Origin: Azospirillum humicireducens
Lineage (GTDB): Bacteria; Pseudomonadota; Alphaproteobacteria; Azospirillales; Azospirillaceae
Assembly (NCBI RefSeq): GCF_001639105.2
Contig: NZ_CP015285.1
Coordinates: forward strand, 1,976,501-2,040,500
Direction of reading: 5' to 3'
Length of the DNA stretch: 64,000 nt
Of the stretch, positions 1 through 8,116 are shown piece by piece. A program made the translations under genes and the position numbers. How positions within the stretch are numbered: position 1 is the stretch's first letter; every line of letters starts with the position of its first letter. Below the pieces are notes generated by a model, which was not told the origin of the DNA, did not search any database, and was given only the letters and a program-made list of their open reading frames with translations.

Positions 1-1695
1 ATGGACGAGCTTAACGATCGGCCGATTCCCCCTCCCCAGTCGGTGGATGAGGCATTGGACAATGCCCATCGCTACCGCGCATTGCTGATCGAGACGATGC
101 CGGGCCTGATCGTTCACCGCAACGGCCGCGTGCTCTATTGCAACACCGCGCTGGCCAATCTTCTCGGTTATCCGACGACACGCGAAATCCTGGCATTGTC
201 GAACGTGCTGTCCATCGTGCCGGAGGACGCGCTCCATGCCGAAGAAAAGGCCTATGCCCGATGCCTTGGCGGCCAGCTGCGGCTGGAGGCCCGTCGGGTA
301 AAGCGTTACCGCGCCGATTCCAGCCTACAGTGGTTCGACCAGCTGCTGGAAACGGTGGAGTGGGCAGACGGTCCGGCGATCATGGAAATGCTGACCCAGA
401 TGCGTCCCCATCCGGCGAACGCCGATCTGCCGCGCCAGGGGCAATTGCTTCAGGCCGCGATCGACGCCATGCCCAACGGCGTCCTGATGCTGGACAAGGA
501 TTTGCGGCTGGAGGGTGCAAACAGCGAATATTTCAGACTTTGGGACTATCCTCCGGGAATGTTCCCTCCGGGCACGCCAGTATCCGCGACTCTGGACTAC
601 AACCACAGCCGGGGAGATTATGGCGACGTTCCCCGACATGAAACGATCCAGGCCCTGTGCGCGAAGCTGCGCGTCAAGGGCGTGGCCAATGCCGAGCGGG
701 AGGTGCCGAACGGTCGAACTCTGGATATCCGAACCGCTCCACGCGCCGACGGCGGGTACGTCATCACTCAATATGACATCACCGATCGGAAGCGGATCGA
801 AACCGAGCTGCGTGAAGCCAAGGAAAGAGCAGAGTCGATCCTGCGGGAACTGCGGGAAACCCAGCAGCAGTTGATCGTTCAGGAGAAAATGGCCTCTCTT
901 GGCCAGCTCACGGCCGGAATCGCACACGAACTAAAGAACCCGCTGAATTTCGTCAATAATTTCGCCGACTTGAGCGGCGAGCTTCTCGATGAACTTCTCG
1001 CCTTCCTGAATCCGCTGAAATCAGGTCTTCCTTCCGAAGCCGGGATCGAGGTGGATGCCCTAATCAAGGATCTGCAAAGCAATCTGCGCAAGATCGGAGA
1101 GCACGGCAAACGGGCCGACCGCATCGTCAAGAGCATGCTCGATCATTCCCGTGGTGGCGGCGGCGAATGGCAATCCGTCGATCTCAACGCCTTGGTCGAC
1201 GAAGCTCTTATGCTTTCCTATCAGGCAAGCAGAACCCAGGATTCCAGTTTCAATGCAACGCTTGAGCGGGACTTCGATCCGACATTGGGGGAACTGGACC
1301 TGGTGCCTCAGGACATTTCCCGTGTTCTGGTGAATTTGTACACCAACTCTTTTTATGCTCTCCGACGTCGGCAGCTCATCTGCGGCGACCCGCAATATTC
1401 TCCCACACTGAAAGTTGCCACCCAGGGACGCAGCGACGACGCAGAAATCAGGATTAGAGACAATGGAATTGGAATCCCGCCCTCTTTGATTGAGAAAATA
1501 TTTACGCCATTCTTCACCACAAAGCCCGCCGGCGAAGGGACAGGTTTGGGTCTTTCCCTGAGTTATGACATCGTGGTACATCAACACAGGGGTCATTTCG
1601 ATGTGTCCAGCATCGAAAACCAATACAGCGAGTTTGTGATTTCGCTGCCGCGCAAATCCGTGGCGGCCAATCCAGGGGAGCGGCGCAAACCATGA
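1..1695 (+). CDS. PAS-domain sensor histidine kinase
   Basis: Two-component sensor kinase of 564 residues. Two PAS-like sensory regions (about residues 22-140 and 150-260) precede a short coiled linker. The HisKA dimerisation helix has the phospho-acceptor His at about residue 309 (GIAHELKNPLNF). The HATPase domain shows an N box (VNLYTNSFYAL), a G1 box (DNGIGIPP) and a G2 box (GTGLGLSLS). No membrane segment is seen, so it is probably a cytoplasmic sensor; the signal is unknown. The stop overlaps the start of the following response regulator by four bases (ATGA), so the two are translationally coupled partners. The window begins exactly at its ATG, so the upstream region is not visible and an earlier start cannot be excluded. 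Confidence 0.9.
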   Translation: MDELNDRPIPPPQSVDEALDNAHRYRALLIETMPGLIVHRNGRVLYCNTALANLLGYPTTREILALSNVLSIVPEDALHAEEKAYARCLGGQLRLEARRVKRYRADSSLQWFDQLLETVEWADGPAIMEMLTQMRPHPANADLPRQGQLLQAAIDAMPNGVLMLDKDLRLEGANSEYFRLWDYPPGMFPPGTPVSATLDYNHSRGDYGDVPRHETIQALCAKLRVKGVANAEREVPNGRTLDIRTAPRADGGYVITQYDITDRKRIETELREAKERAESILRELRETQQQLIVQEKMASLGQLTAGIAHELKNPLNFVNNFADLSGELLDELLAFLNPLKSGLPSEAGIEVDALIKDLQSNLRKIGEHGKRADRIVKSMLDHSRGGGGEWQSVDLNALVDEALMLSYQASRTQDSSFNATLERDFDPTLGELDLVPQDISRVLVNLYTNSFYALRRRQLICGDPQYSPTLKVATQGRSDDAEIRIRDNGIGIPPSLIEKIFTPFFTTKPAGEGTGLGLSLSYDIVVHQHRGHFDVSSIENQYSEFVISLPRKSVAANPGERRKP

Positions 1696-2087
1696 CATTG
1701 GGAATTCTCGTTGTAGACGATGAGCCGGATGTCGAGGATCTGTTTCGTCAACGTTTCCGTGCGGAACTGCGCAGGGGCGAACTGGTGTTGCACTTTGCGG
1801 TTTCGGCGGAACAGGCCCTGCGCAACCTTAACGAAGGGCTGCAGCCTGAGGCCGTGCTTGTTCTGAGCGACATCAACATGCCCGGAATGAGCGGACTTGA
1901 GTTCTTGCAGCATGTGAAAGCCAACCTGCCGCAAGTTCCGGTGATCGTGGTAACGGCCTATGGGGATGCGGAAAACCGCCGACGCGCCCTGGACATCGGC
2001 GCGACCGAACTGGTCACCAAACCCGTCGACTTCGTTGCCCTGAAAAAGCTGGTCAGCAGCGTGATCGAACAGAAATTCGCGGCCTGA
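1692..2087 (+). CDS. Single-domain response regulator
   Basis: Receiver domain only (131 residues) with no output domain. Acidic pocket residues D9/D10, phospho-acceptor Asp at about residue 60 (LSDINMPGMSGLEF), the conserved Thr (VVTAYGD) and Lys (VTKPVD) are all present. It overlaps the upstream PAS kinase by four bases and is its obvious cognate partner. It probably acts by protein-protein interaction or as a phosphorelay intermediate. It converges on the minus-strand peptide-modification operon, with 57 bases between stop codons, so there is no direct evidence that it controls that operon. Confidence 0.9.
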   Translation: MTLGILVVDDEPDVEDLFRQRFRAELRRGELVLHFAVSAEQALRNLNEGLQPEAVLVLSDINMPGMSGLEFLQHVKANLPQVPVIVVTAYGDAENRRRALDIGATELVTKPVDFVALKKLVSSVIEQKFAA

Positions 2088-2144
2088 ACCCCGTCGGGCC
2101 GCGATCATACGCCAAATCCCACCCGGTGCTGGCGCCCCGCCCTC

Positions 2145-3302
2145 TCATGCGCCACAGACGGCGGACAGATCGCGCAGTTCGGGATTAACGCCGGAACAGC
2201 ACGGACAATCGGGATCCACCGGCACCGCAAGCTCGTTGAATTCGCCGCGCAACCCGTCATACATCAGCAGACGCCCCGACAGCGAAGTCCCGAGAGTGAG
2301 CAGAAGCTTGATCGTCTCCGCGGCCATGATTGTCCCGATGACTCCCGGCAAAATTCCCAGAACTCCGGCTTCGGCGCAGGACGGTGCATATTCCGACGGC
2401 GGCGGTTCCGGAAACAGACAGCGATAACAGGGACGCTCCCCCGGCGCGGCAGCCCCTCCGAACACGGAAACCTGTCCCTCGAACCGGAAGATCGCGCCAT
2501 AGACGACAGGGATTCCCAGGCGCAGGCAGGCGTCGTTCACCAGATAGCGCGTGGGCAGGTTGTCGGAGCCATCGACCACCACATCATGCCCTGCCAGGAG
2601 ATCGAGCACGTTGGCAGCCTCCACGCGTTGCTTCCGCGTCTGAACCTCGATGGTCGGATTGAGGTCGAGCAGCGCCATGCGTCCGCTCTCCACCTTGTCC
2701 TGACCCAGACGGCTTTCCGCATGAAGGATCTGGCGCTGCAGATTGCTGCGCTCCACCCGGTCGTCATCGATCAGCGTCAGGCGTCCCACACCGGCGGCGG
2801 CGAGATACAGGGCGACCGGCGACCCCAATCCGCCGGCGCCGATCAAGGCCACGCTGCTTCTCAGCAGGCGATGCTGACCGGCTTCGCCGACCTCCGGCAT
2901 CGTCAGATGACGACGGTAACGTTCGCGCTGGCCGGCATCCAGGCGGGGCGGCACCTCCACCGGCAACCCGGCGGCCTTCCAGGCGGAAAAGCCTCCGCTG
3001 ACCGACCGCACATCGGCATATCCCAAATGCAGCAGGTCTTCGGCCGCCAGCAAGGAGCGCGTTCCACCGGCACAGATCAGAAGGAGCGGACGCGCCGGAT
3101 CGGGCACATGCTCCTCGATGCGCAGTTCCAGAAAGCCGCGCGGCAAACGCAACGCCCCGGCAGGAATGCCGACCGCCGTCTCCTCTTCCTCCCGCACGTC
3201 GATCAGAATGGCACCGCTCTGCTGCAGGCCGAGGACGTCGGACACGGCGATCTCCGGAATCCGGGCACGCAACTCGCTCAGCCTCTGGTCCTTCAAGCTC
3301 AT
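2145..3302 (-). CDS. Rhodanese-ThiF/MoeB-type E1 activating enzyme
   Basis: Fusion protein predicted to adenylate the C-terminal glycine of the adjacent sulfur carrier and transfer sulfur to it. An N-terminal rhodanese domain (about residues 10-105) has an active-site loop with Cys (LLICAGGTRS). The E1-like domain (about 115-380) shows the ATP loop GAGGLGSPVALYLAAAGVG, SNLQRQILH, DGSDNLPTRYLVND, and two zinc-binding CxxC motifs (CYRC and CPCC). MoeB/MOCS3-type proteins usually carry rhodanese at the C-terminus; here the order is reversed. The start at 3302 has AGGAG ahead of it; an in-frame ATG at 3317 overlaps the previous gene. As last gene of the YcaO-TfuA operon it is inferred to supply sulfur for thioamidation rather than molybdopterin or thiamine. 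Confidence 0.85.
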   Translation of the reverse strand: MSLKDQRLSELRARIPEIAVSDVLGLQQSGAILIDVREEEETAVGIPAGALRLPRGFLELRIEEHVPDPARPLLLICAGGTRSLLAAEDLLHLGYADVRSVSGGFSAWKAAGLPVEVPPRLDAGQRERYRRHLTMPEVGEAGQHRLLRSSVALIGAGGLGSPVALYLAAAGVGRLTLIDDDRVERSNLQRQILHAESRLGQDKVESGRMALLDLNPTIEVQTRKQRVEAANVLDLLAGHDVVVDGSDNLPTRYLVNDACLRLGIPVVYGAIFRFEGQVSVFGGAAAPGERPCYRCLFPEPPPSEYAPSCAEAGVLGILPGVIGTIMAAETIKLLLTLGTSLSGRLLMYDGLRGEFNELAVPVDPDCPCCSGVNPELRDLSAVCGA

Positions 3303-3313
3303 GCACCGTCTCC

Positions 3314-3592
3314 TCAACCACCCGCCAGGGCAACCATCACCGTCAGGGTGGCGCCGGCCGGCAAGGCCGTTTCAAGTCCGCCCAACCGGCGCACATCGTC
3401 ACGCCCGAGATAGACGTTCACGAAGCGCCGCAATTCACCGTCGGCGGCGAACAGGCGCTCGTGGAACGCATCCTGACCGGCGGTCAACGCCAGCAAAACC
3501 TCGCGCACCGTACCGCCGGGCACCGCCACCTGATCCCGCCCGCCGACGAAGCCACGCAGCGGGGTCGGCAAACGGATTGTCACGTCGGTCAA
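3314..3592 (-). CDS. ThiS/MoaD-like ubiquitin-fold sulfur carrier
   Basis: Small protein of 92 residues with a beta-grasp pattern (VTIRLPTPLRGF ... VPGGTVREVLLAL ... RFVNVYLGRDDVR ... ATLTVMVALAGG). It ends in the diagnostic Gly-Gly used for adenylation and thiocarboxylate formation. The marked start is TTG at 3592, overlapping the tfuA stop, with GAGGAG upstream; a GTG at 3583 with AAGGA nine bases upstream is equally plausible and would give 89 residues. It lies between the TfuA and E1 genes. In the characterised methanogen system TfuA hydrolyses thiocarboxylated ThiS to release sulfur for YcaO, so this is the predicted sulfur donor for the cluster. Confidence 0.85.
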   Translation of the reverse strand: MTDVTIRLPTPLRGFVGGRDQVAVPGGTVREVLLALTAGQDAFHERLFAADGELRRFVNVYLGRDDVRRLGGLETALPAGATLTVMVALAGG

Positions 3593-4998
3593 TCCTTCAT
3601 CTCCTCTTCAAGCGCGGAATGGCTGGCTGCAACCTCGCGCAGCGCCGACTCGGCTTCCGCGGCGAGGTCGCGGACGAGGTCGCGCACCTTCTTGGCCCGA
3701 ACCAGGTCGATCCTGAGATCCAGGACATCCTTGAACCCGAATTCATAAGCCCAGACGTCGAGCGGAGCATCGATCCGGCAGGGGGTGTGAGCGAGGTGAT
3801 CCAGGATCAACTCTTCGGTCGTCTCCTGCGATTGCTGGGCGGTCCCGCCGAAATGCAGGTCCGACACACGTTGCATGAAGGCGGCCTCCTCCGCGATTGT
3901 CTGATAGAGGCCACGCAACCGCAGTTCATTCAAGACGGGCTTCGTCGTCCGTGCAAGGAAACGCCGGGAAATCATCCAGTGACGCATCGCCCGCTCGGTG
4001 GCCAACTCGGCGATCAGCGCGTCGAACTCCTCCTCCGTCAGATCGTTGCTGCGGCACCAGCGCAGCAAGGCCTCCGTGGAGCTGATGCCACGGGCCACGC
4101 AGAAGCGCCGGGCCTCGGCGGCGATGGCTTCGGCATCCGCCTTCACCCCGACGGCTTCGGCCAGTTGCAGCGCCAGCAGACGGCCAAGCGCGGCATTGTT
4201 GATCTCGGCGAAATCCGGCCGGTGCAGGGCGGCATGTAGGGCGATGTCCGACAACGGAACGGTGTTGTCGCCATGCTCCACCCGACGATCGCGTTCATAC
4301 AGCACGTCGAAATAATGCGACGCGTTGAAGACGAAGGGCGCCGGGCGCGACGGAGTGACCAGACTTGCCAGATGGCCAAGCAGCGATTCCGCATCGCGGC
4401 GCTTCTGATCGACCGCGCCGGCGGCAAGAAAATCCTCCAGCCGCTCGATTTCCGCGACAGCCAGCGAGGCCTCGGTCCAAATCCGGTCGCGCGTCCGTTC
4501 GGGAAAATAGCAGCGTTTGGCGGCCGCGATCACCCGGTCGTGCAGTTCCGCAGTGATGACTCCGGCACCCAGGGCCGCCGCCAGGCTGGCACGCAGATTC
4601 ACCAGCGGTTCGGACAGCGGGAGATAGCCGTCCTCAGGGCCGGCATGGGCCAGCGCCACCTCGTCGTCGCCGGTCAGGCGTCCATCGATGTACTGCCGCG
4701 CGACCTCGCCAACCGGAATCATGCCGAAGCCATGGCATTCAGCCGCCCTCAGCGCACCCATGCTGGATGCGCCATAGACCGCGACCCCCCTGGAGAGCGC
4801 GAACAGGATCTCCTTGTGCCAGACCGACAGCGACTGGCCGAAGACGCCGTCGATCAGGGCGATCACATCCGGCCGGTGAATGGTCATGGCGCTGAGGATG
4901 TCGGCCTGAGCGGCCGGAGGCAGATACACCGCATCCGGCAGGATCACTCTGGCGTCCTCGACGGCCATGGTCGGACCAAGGAAAACACATATCTTCAT
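3589..4998 (-). CDS. tfuA: TfuA-family thioamidation partner protein
   Basis: Protein of 469 residues. The N-terminal half carries family landmarks: MKICVFLGPT, ILPDAVYLPPA, ALIDGVF, WHKEILFALSRGVAVYGASS, MGALRAAE, DDEVA and LSEPLVNLRA. The Ser-rich GASSMGALRAAE loop is a likely location of the hydrolase serine; known TfuA uses a Ser-Lys dyad to hydrolyse thiocarboxylated ThiS and helps YcaO bind its substrate. The C-terminal half (about 240-469) is helical and not typical of minimal TfuA; its role is unknown. An upstream ATG at 5028 overlaps the ycaO stop (ATGA) and adds ten residues; ATG 4998 is preceded by AAGGGCGGG and begins with the family N-terminus, so it was preferred. Confidence 0.85.
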   Translation of the reverse strand: MKICVFLGPTMAVEDARVILPDAVYLPPAAQADILSAMTIHRPDVIALIDGVFGQSLSVWHKEILFALSRGVAVYGASSMGALRAAECHGFGMIPVGEVARQYIDGRLTGDDEVALAHAGPEDGYLPLSEPLVNLRASLAAALGAGVITAELHDRVIAAAKRCYFPERTRDRIWTEASLAVAEIERLEDFLAAGAVDQKRRDAESLLGHLASLVTPSRPAPFVFNASHYFDVLYERDRRVEHGDNTVPLSDIALHAALHRPDFAEINNAALGRLLALQLAEAVGVKADAEAIAAEARRFCVARGISSTEALLRWCRSNDLTEEEFDALIAELATERAMRHWMISRRFLARTTKPVLNELRLRGLYQTIAEEAAFMQRVSDLHFGGTAQQSQETTEELILDHLAHTPCRIDAPLDVWAYEFGFKDVLDLRIDLVRAKKVRDLVRDLAAEAESALREVAASHSALEEEMKD

Positions 4999-5024
4999 AC
5001 GCCCGCCCTTGCCCGAAGCCCCTG

Positions 5025-6362
5025 TCATGCCGTGCCCCCACCGGCGGCCATCCGCATTCTGACCGCTTCGGCAAAGCTGTGCGAGCGCGATCCCGGCGCG
5101 TAGAAATCGGAACGATAGCCTTCCAGGCCGGGAACGATAACCCGGACAACCGGTATCCCGATTTCGGCCTGGGTCAGATCGAAGACAAGAACCTGCGACA
5201 GTCCCGCCCGTTGCAGCATTCCCAGCAGCACGGCGATGTCGCCCTCGAATGTCGGTGTGGACAGATCGGAATGACGACGCCCATCGACAACGGCCGGCTG
5301 AGCTTCCAGAGCCGCGATTCCGGACGCTCCATCGGCATTCTGGTTGCGGATCATGTCCCGCCGGAAAAAATCGTCGCGGGAGCCGGCGATCATCACCAAC
5401 CGGGCTTGAACCGCCTCGGTCAGAGCGCGGCACATCGCGACGGCCGGTTCCAGGTGGCTGCCGTAACCGCGGCTCATGCCCATGTTCCGCACATCGCGAT
5501 CGTAAACCAGCGCCATGTAGGTGGGCAGGCCGAGATCGTTGGTGACGTCGAACAGCAGCGGGCGGACCCCGGCCTCATCGAAGCGGCGCAGGAGGTCACG
5601 GACCGTCGGATACTCGATGGTGGACAGATCGACCTGCGGAGTCGGTATCTGCAACTCGTCGCAGGCCCTGCTCCAACAAGAAACCGCATCGCGCTCCATC
5701 ACTTCGCAAAGTCCGGAGGCAACGGCTTCGAGGATGTGATTGCCGCTGGCTAAGCCATTGGTGTCCGCAGAATAGAAGCTGCGCGGCCCCGGTCTGGCGC
5801 CCGCGACGCTGTGCAGTCCCACAGCGGTCCAGGGAGCAGCAACCGAACGGCCGCCGATCAAATCCCAACCCCAGGTCCAGAATTCCGGCCTGTCCGGTTG
5901 AAACGCACAGTCCTTACTGCCCTGAAGCCGGTCGGACGGAATGCGCCCGTCTTCAGGCAGGTCGTTCCAGGCGGCTTCAATATGCGGCAGACGCATCGTC
6001 TCCGCATGGTAGCATTCGATGCCCTCCATCGCAGCCGACACTGTGGCAGCCACGAGACTGAAGCCCTTTCCGGCGCTTCCCGCCAGGGTTGAACTGTTCG
6101 GACGATGGCCGAGCACGGTGTGGATGCCGACCCGGTCCAGACCCGTCACATCGGCCAGCCTGGTGATCCCGCAGCGCCCCAGATGAGGAGTGATGCGCGC
6201 CAGCGTCTCTTCCGGCGTCGCCGTGCGGTGGGTGCCGGTGAAAAACTTCTTCGCAGCGGTGTGGATGGTATCCCCCAACCTGATGCCAACTGCCGAACGC
6301 GGCGGATCGGCGGAAAGCGGGTCGGTTTGACCGGGCACTGCCGGGTGTGTCGAGGCCTGCAT
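5025..6362 (-). CDS. ycaO: YcaO-domain ATP-dependent peptide-backbone modifying enzyme (predicted thioamidase)
   Basis: Protein of 445 residues with YcaO ATP-binding signatures: SAGKGFS with a following EGIECYHAE, the SGLCEVMERDA segment (ExxExxR-like) and ALTEAVQARL (ExxQ). The C-terminus ends AAGGGTA and lacks the PxPxP tail typical of azoline-forming cyclodehydratases. YcaO proteins use ATP to activate a backbone amide; when paired with TfuA the known product is a thioamide. The gene sits directly downstream of the repeat-bearing precursor and overlaps or abuts tfuA. No RiPP-recognition (ocin-ThiF) partner is seen, consistent with thioamidation rather than azole formation. The substrate assignment is inference. 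Confidence 0.88.
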   Translation of the reverse strand: MQASTHPAVPGQTDPLSADPPRSAVGIRLGDTIHTAAKKFFTGTHRTATPEETLARITPHLGRCGITRLADVTGLDRVGIHTVLGHRPNSSTLAGSAGKGFSLVAATVSAAMEGIECYHAETMRLPHIEAAWNDLPEDGRIPSDRLQGSKDCAFQPDRPEFWTWGWDLIGGRSVAAPWTAVGLHSVAGARPGPRSFYSADTNGLASGNHILEAVASGLCEVMERDAVSCWSRACDELQIPTPQVDLSTIEYPTVRDLLRRFDEAGVRPLLFDVTNDLGLPTYMALVYDRDVRNMGMSRGYGSHLEPAVAMCRALTEAVQARLVMIAGSRDDFFRRDMIRNQNADGASGIAALEAQPAVVDGRRHSDLSTPTFEGDIAVLLGMLQRAGLSQVLVFDLTQAEIGIPVVRVIVPGLEGYRSDFYAPGSRSHSFAEAVRMRMAAGGGTA

Positions 6363-6373
6363 CCTCAGCTTCC

Positions 6374-6413
6374 AAAAAATTGCAGTGGGGCCGGCCTCGC
6401 GGGAGACCGGCCC
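6374..6413 (-). terminator. Hairpin plus U-run between precursor gene and ycaO (possible attenuator)
   Basis: On the minus strand a GGGCCGG/CCGGCCC stem (6407-6413 with 6388-6394) is followed about eight bases later by six T residues (6374-6379), all inside the 60-base gap between the precursor stop and the ycaO start. The spacing to the U-run is longer than in a textbook terminator, so it may be leaky. It would let the precursor be made in excess of the enzymes, as in other RiPP operons. Confidence 0.45.
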
Positions 6414-6422
6414 TGACGCAAA

Positions 6423-7709
6423 TCAGGCGATGGTGTCCTTGCCAGCATCGGCCGCCGGCCCCGCATCGGCCTGCGTCTCCGAAGACGAAGTCGCCTCAAC
6501 CGACGGAGCCGCGGATGCCGGGACGCCGAACAAGGAAGACAGGCTGGCGACGGCGGCGGGAACCGAGAACAGCGAAGCCGTCTGAGCGGTGGCCGGAACC
6601 GCGAACAGCGACGACAGGCTTGCAACCGCAGCCGGATGTGCCTGCAGCGAGGCGCCGGACGCAGGCGCGGACGGAGCAGACGGAGCGGCAGGTGCCGTGA
6701 ACAGCGAGGCCGCCTGCGCAGCGGCAGGAACCGCGAACAGCGACGACAGGCTCGCAACCGCAGCCGGATGTGCCTGCAGCGAGGCGCAGGCCGCAGGCGC
6801 GGACGGAGCAGACGGGCTGGCCGGCGCCGTGAACAGCGAGGCCGTCTGAGCGGTGGCCGGAACCGCGAACAGCGACGACAGGCTCGCAACCGCAGCCGGA
6901 TGTGCCTGCAGCGAGGCGCAGGCCGCAGGCGCGGACGGAGCAGACGGGCTGGCCGGGGCCGTGAACAGCGAGGCCGCCTGAGCGGTGGCCGGAACCGCGA
7001 ACAGCGACGACAGGCTCGCAACCGCAGCCGGATGTGCCTGCAGCGAGGCGCAGGCCGCAGGCGCGGACGGAGCAGACGGGCTGGCCGGCGCCGTGAACAG
7101 CGAGGCCGCCTGCGCCGCGGCGGGAACCGCGAACAGCGACGACAGGCTCGCAACCGCAGCCGGATGGATTTGCAGCGAGGCGTCGGCCGCAGGCGCGGAC
7201 GGAACAGACGGACTGGCCGGCGCCGTGAACAGCGAGGCCGCCTGCGCCGCGGCAGGAACCGCGAACAGCGACGACAGGCTCGCAACCGCAGCCGGATGTG
7301 CCTGCAGCGAGGCGCAGGACGCAGGCGCGGACGGAACAGACGGACTGGCTGGTGCCGTGAACAGCGAAGCCGCCTGCGCAGCGGCCGGAACCGCGAACAG
7401 CGACGACAGGCTCGCAACCGCAGCCGGATGGATTTGCAGCGAGGCAACGGCGGCCGGAGCCGCAGCCACCGAGGAGGCGGCCATTGCGATCGACTCGGCG
7501 GCCAGACCCGAATTCACCTCGCCATTTCCGGCAAGCGCGCCGAATGCCTGGGCGGCGACGGAGCGCACATCTTCCGCCGTGACATCGCCGTAGCCGCTTT
7601 GAGCGAGGATCGCCTGCTTGCCGGCAGCGTCCGCGCCGTTAAGCCGGTCCCGGAAAGCACTGTCAGTAGCAAGGCTCTTAATCAGGTCGAGCGCCTTCTC
7701 GTTGGCCAT
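6423..7709 (-). CDS. Nif11-like leader peptide with seven tandem 44-residue repeats (predicted RiPP precursor)
   Basis: Protein of 428 residues. Residues 1-60 form a Nif11-like leader (MANEKALDLIKSLATD, FRDRL, AILAQSGYGDVTAEDV). From about residue 89 to 395 there are seven near-identical 44-residue units, each with LQ(A/I)HPAAVASLSSLFAVP, AQ(A/T)ASLFTAP and a Ser/Pro/Ala linker, then a partial eighth SLSSLFGVP unit and an acidic Ala/Ser tail. Cys occurs in four of seven linkers and is not conserved, whereas ASLSSLF and VP are. A strong AGGAGAGG site precedes the ATG. The operon position before ycaO-tfuA and the leader shared with the 89-residue peptide argue that this is the modified substrate. 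A repetitive surface or structural protein is the alternative. Confidence 0.75.
   Translation of the reverse strand: MANEKALDLIKSLATDSAFRDRLNGADAAGKQAILAQSGYGDVTAEDVRSVAAQAFGALAGNGEVNSGLAAESIAMAASSVAAAPAAVASLQIHPAAVASLSSLFAVPAAAQAASLFTAPASPSVPSAPASCASLQAHPAAVASLSSLFAVPAAAQAASLFTAPASPSVPSAPAADASLQIHPAAVASLSSLFAVPAAAQAASLFTAPASPSAPSAPAACASLQAHPAAVASLSSLFAVPATAQAASLFTAPASPSAPSAPAACASLQAHPAAVASLSSLFAVPATAQTASLFTAPASPSAPSAPAACASLQAHPAAVASLSSLFAVPAAAQAASLFTAPAAPSAPSAPASGASLQAHPAAVASLSSLFAVPATAQTASLFSVPAAVASLSSLFGVPASAAPSVEATSSSETQADAGPAADAGKDTIA
6533..7449 (-). repeat. Tandem 132-bp coding repeat, seven units plus a partial
   Basis: A landmark block (gcgaacagcgacgacaggct on the plus strand, slightly diverged in places) recurs at 6601, 6733, 6865, 6997, 7129, 7261 and 7393, exactly 132 bases apart. 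The period equals 44 codons and every unit stays in frame with the precursor gene. Units differ by a handful of mostly conservative codon changes (Ala/Thr, Ala/Ile, Val/Ala), which suggests recent expansion or gene conversion. The copies are contiguous, not separated by unique spacers. Confidence 0.95.
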
Positions 7710-7831
7710 CTGCCTCTCCTATGCTGTCTGCAAATTCGATTGCGTCTGAATCATATGACTGCTTCGACCAATAACATAGGCAATCCGAAAAAATGCTACC
7801 CGAAAATCGCATTAATCGACTTGAGAATAGA

Positions 7832-8107
7832 TTATTTAATTTCGATTACGCAATCCGCTCCCTCAGGTTGGAGTGGCAGCTGATTTCCAAAATAAAAATA
7901 TGCATACGAAAGACCCTCGAAGAACTTGAGAGGTCTTCCGTATAAGAATGCCAATCGCAGCCAAAAACTCGCCATGATCTCGGAAGCGGCGATTCCCGAT
8001 CCCCTATGTATTTGGAAAGCCAGCCTGAAGAAGGCGATTTCGCCCTGCCGCACACCGTCACTCAACCTTATGAAGCGGAAGGAGGTCGTATCCTCAACCG
8101 ATCGCAA
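7832..8107 (-). CDS. Small ORF of unknown function inside the RiPP operon
   Basis: A 91-residue reading frame starts with TTG nine bases after the stop of the 89-residue precursor and has AAGGA five bases before the TTG. The product is rich in aromatic and hydrophobic residues (ASFWLRLAFLYG, LSYAYFYFG) and resembles no family I know. The region is lower in GC than its surroundings, so codon bias does not help. It could be an immunity or accessory peptide, or a chance ORF in the leader region of the repeat-precursor gene. Confidence 0.35.
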   Translation of the reverse strand: MRSVEDTTSFRFIRLSDGVRQGEIAFFRLAFQIHRGSGIAASEIMASFWLRLAFLYGRPLKFFEGLSYAYFYFGNQLPLQPEGADCVIEIK

Positions 8108-8116
8108 GCAGGTCCT

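Noticed and set aside
6533-7449. Regular repeats resembling a CRISPR array
   Set aside because: The 132-base units are contiguous with no unique spacers, and all remain in one protein frame; they are coding tandem repeats.
6365-7883. Long Arg/Cys-rich ORFs in other frames across the repeat region, on both strands
   Set aside because: They are shadow frames of the repeat; only the minus-strand frame at 6423-7709 has a leader, a ribosome site and a consistent start.
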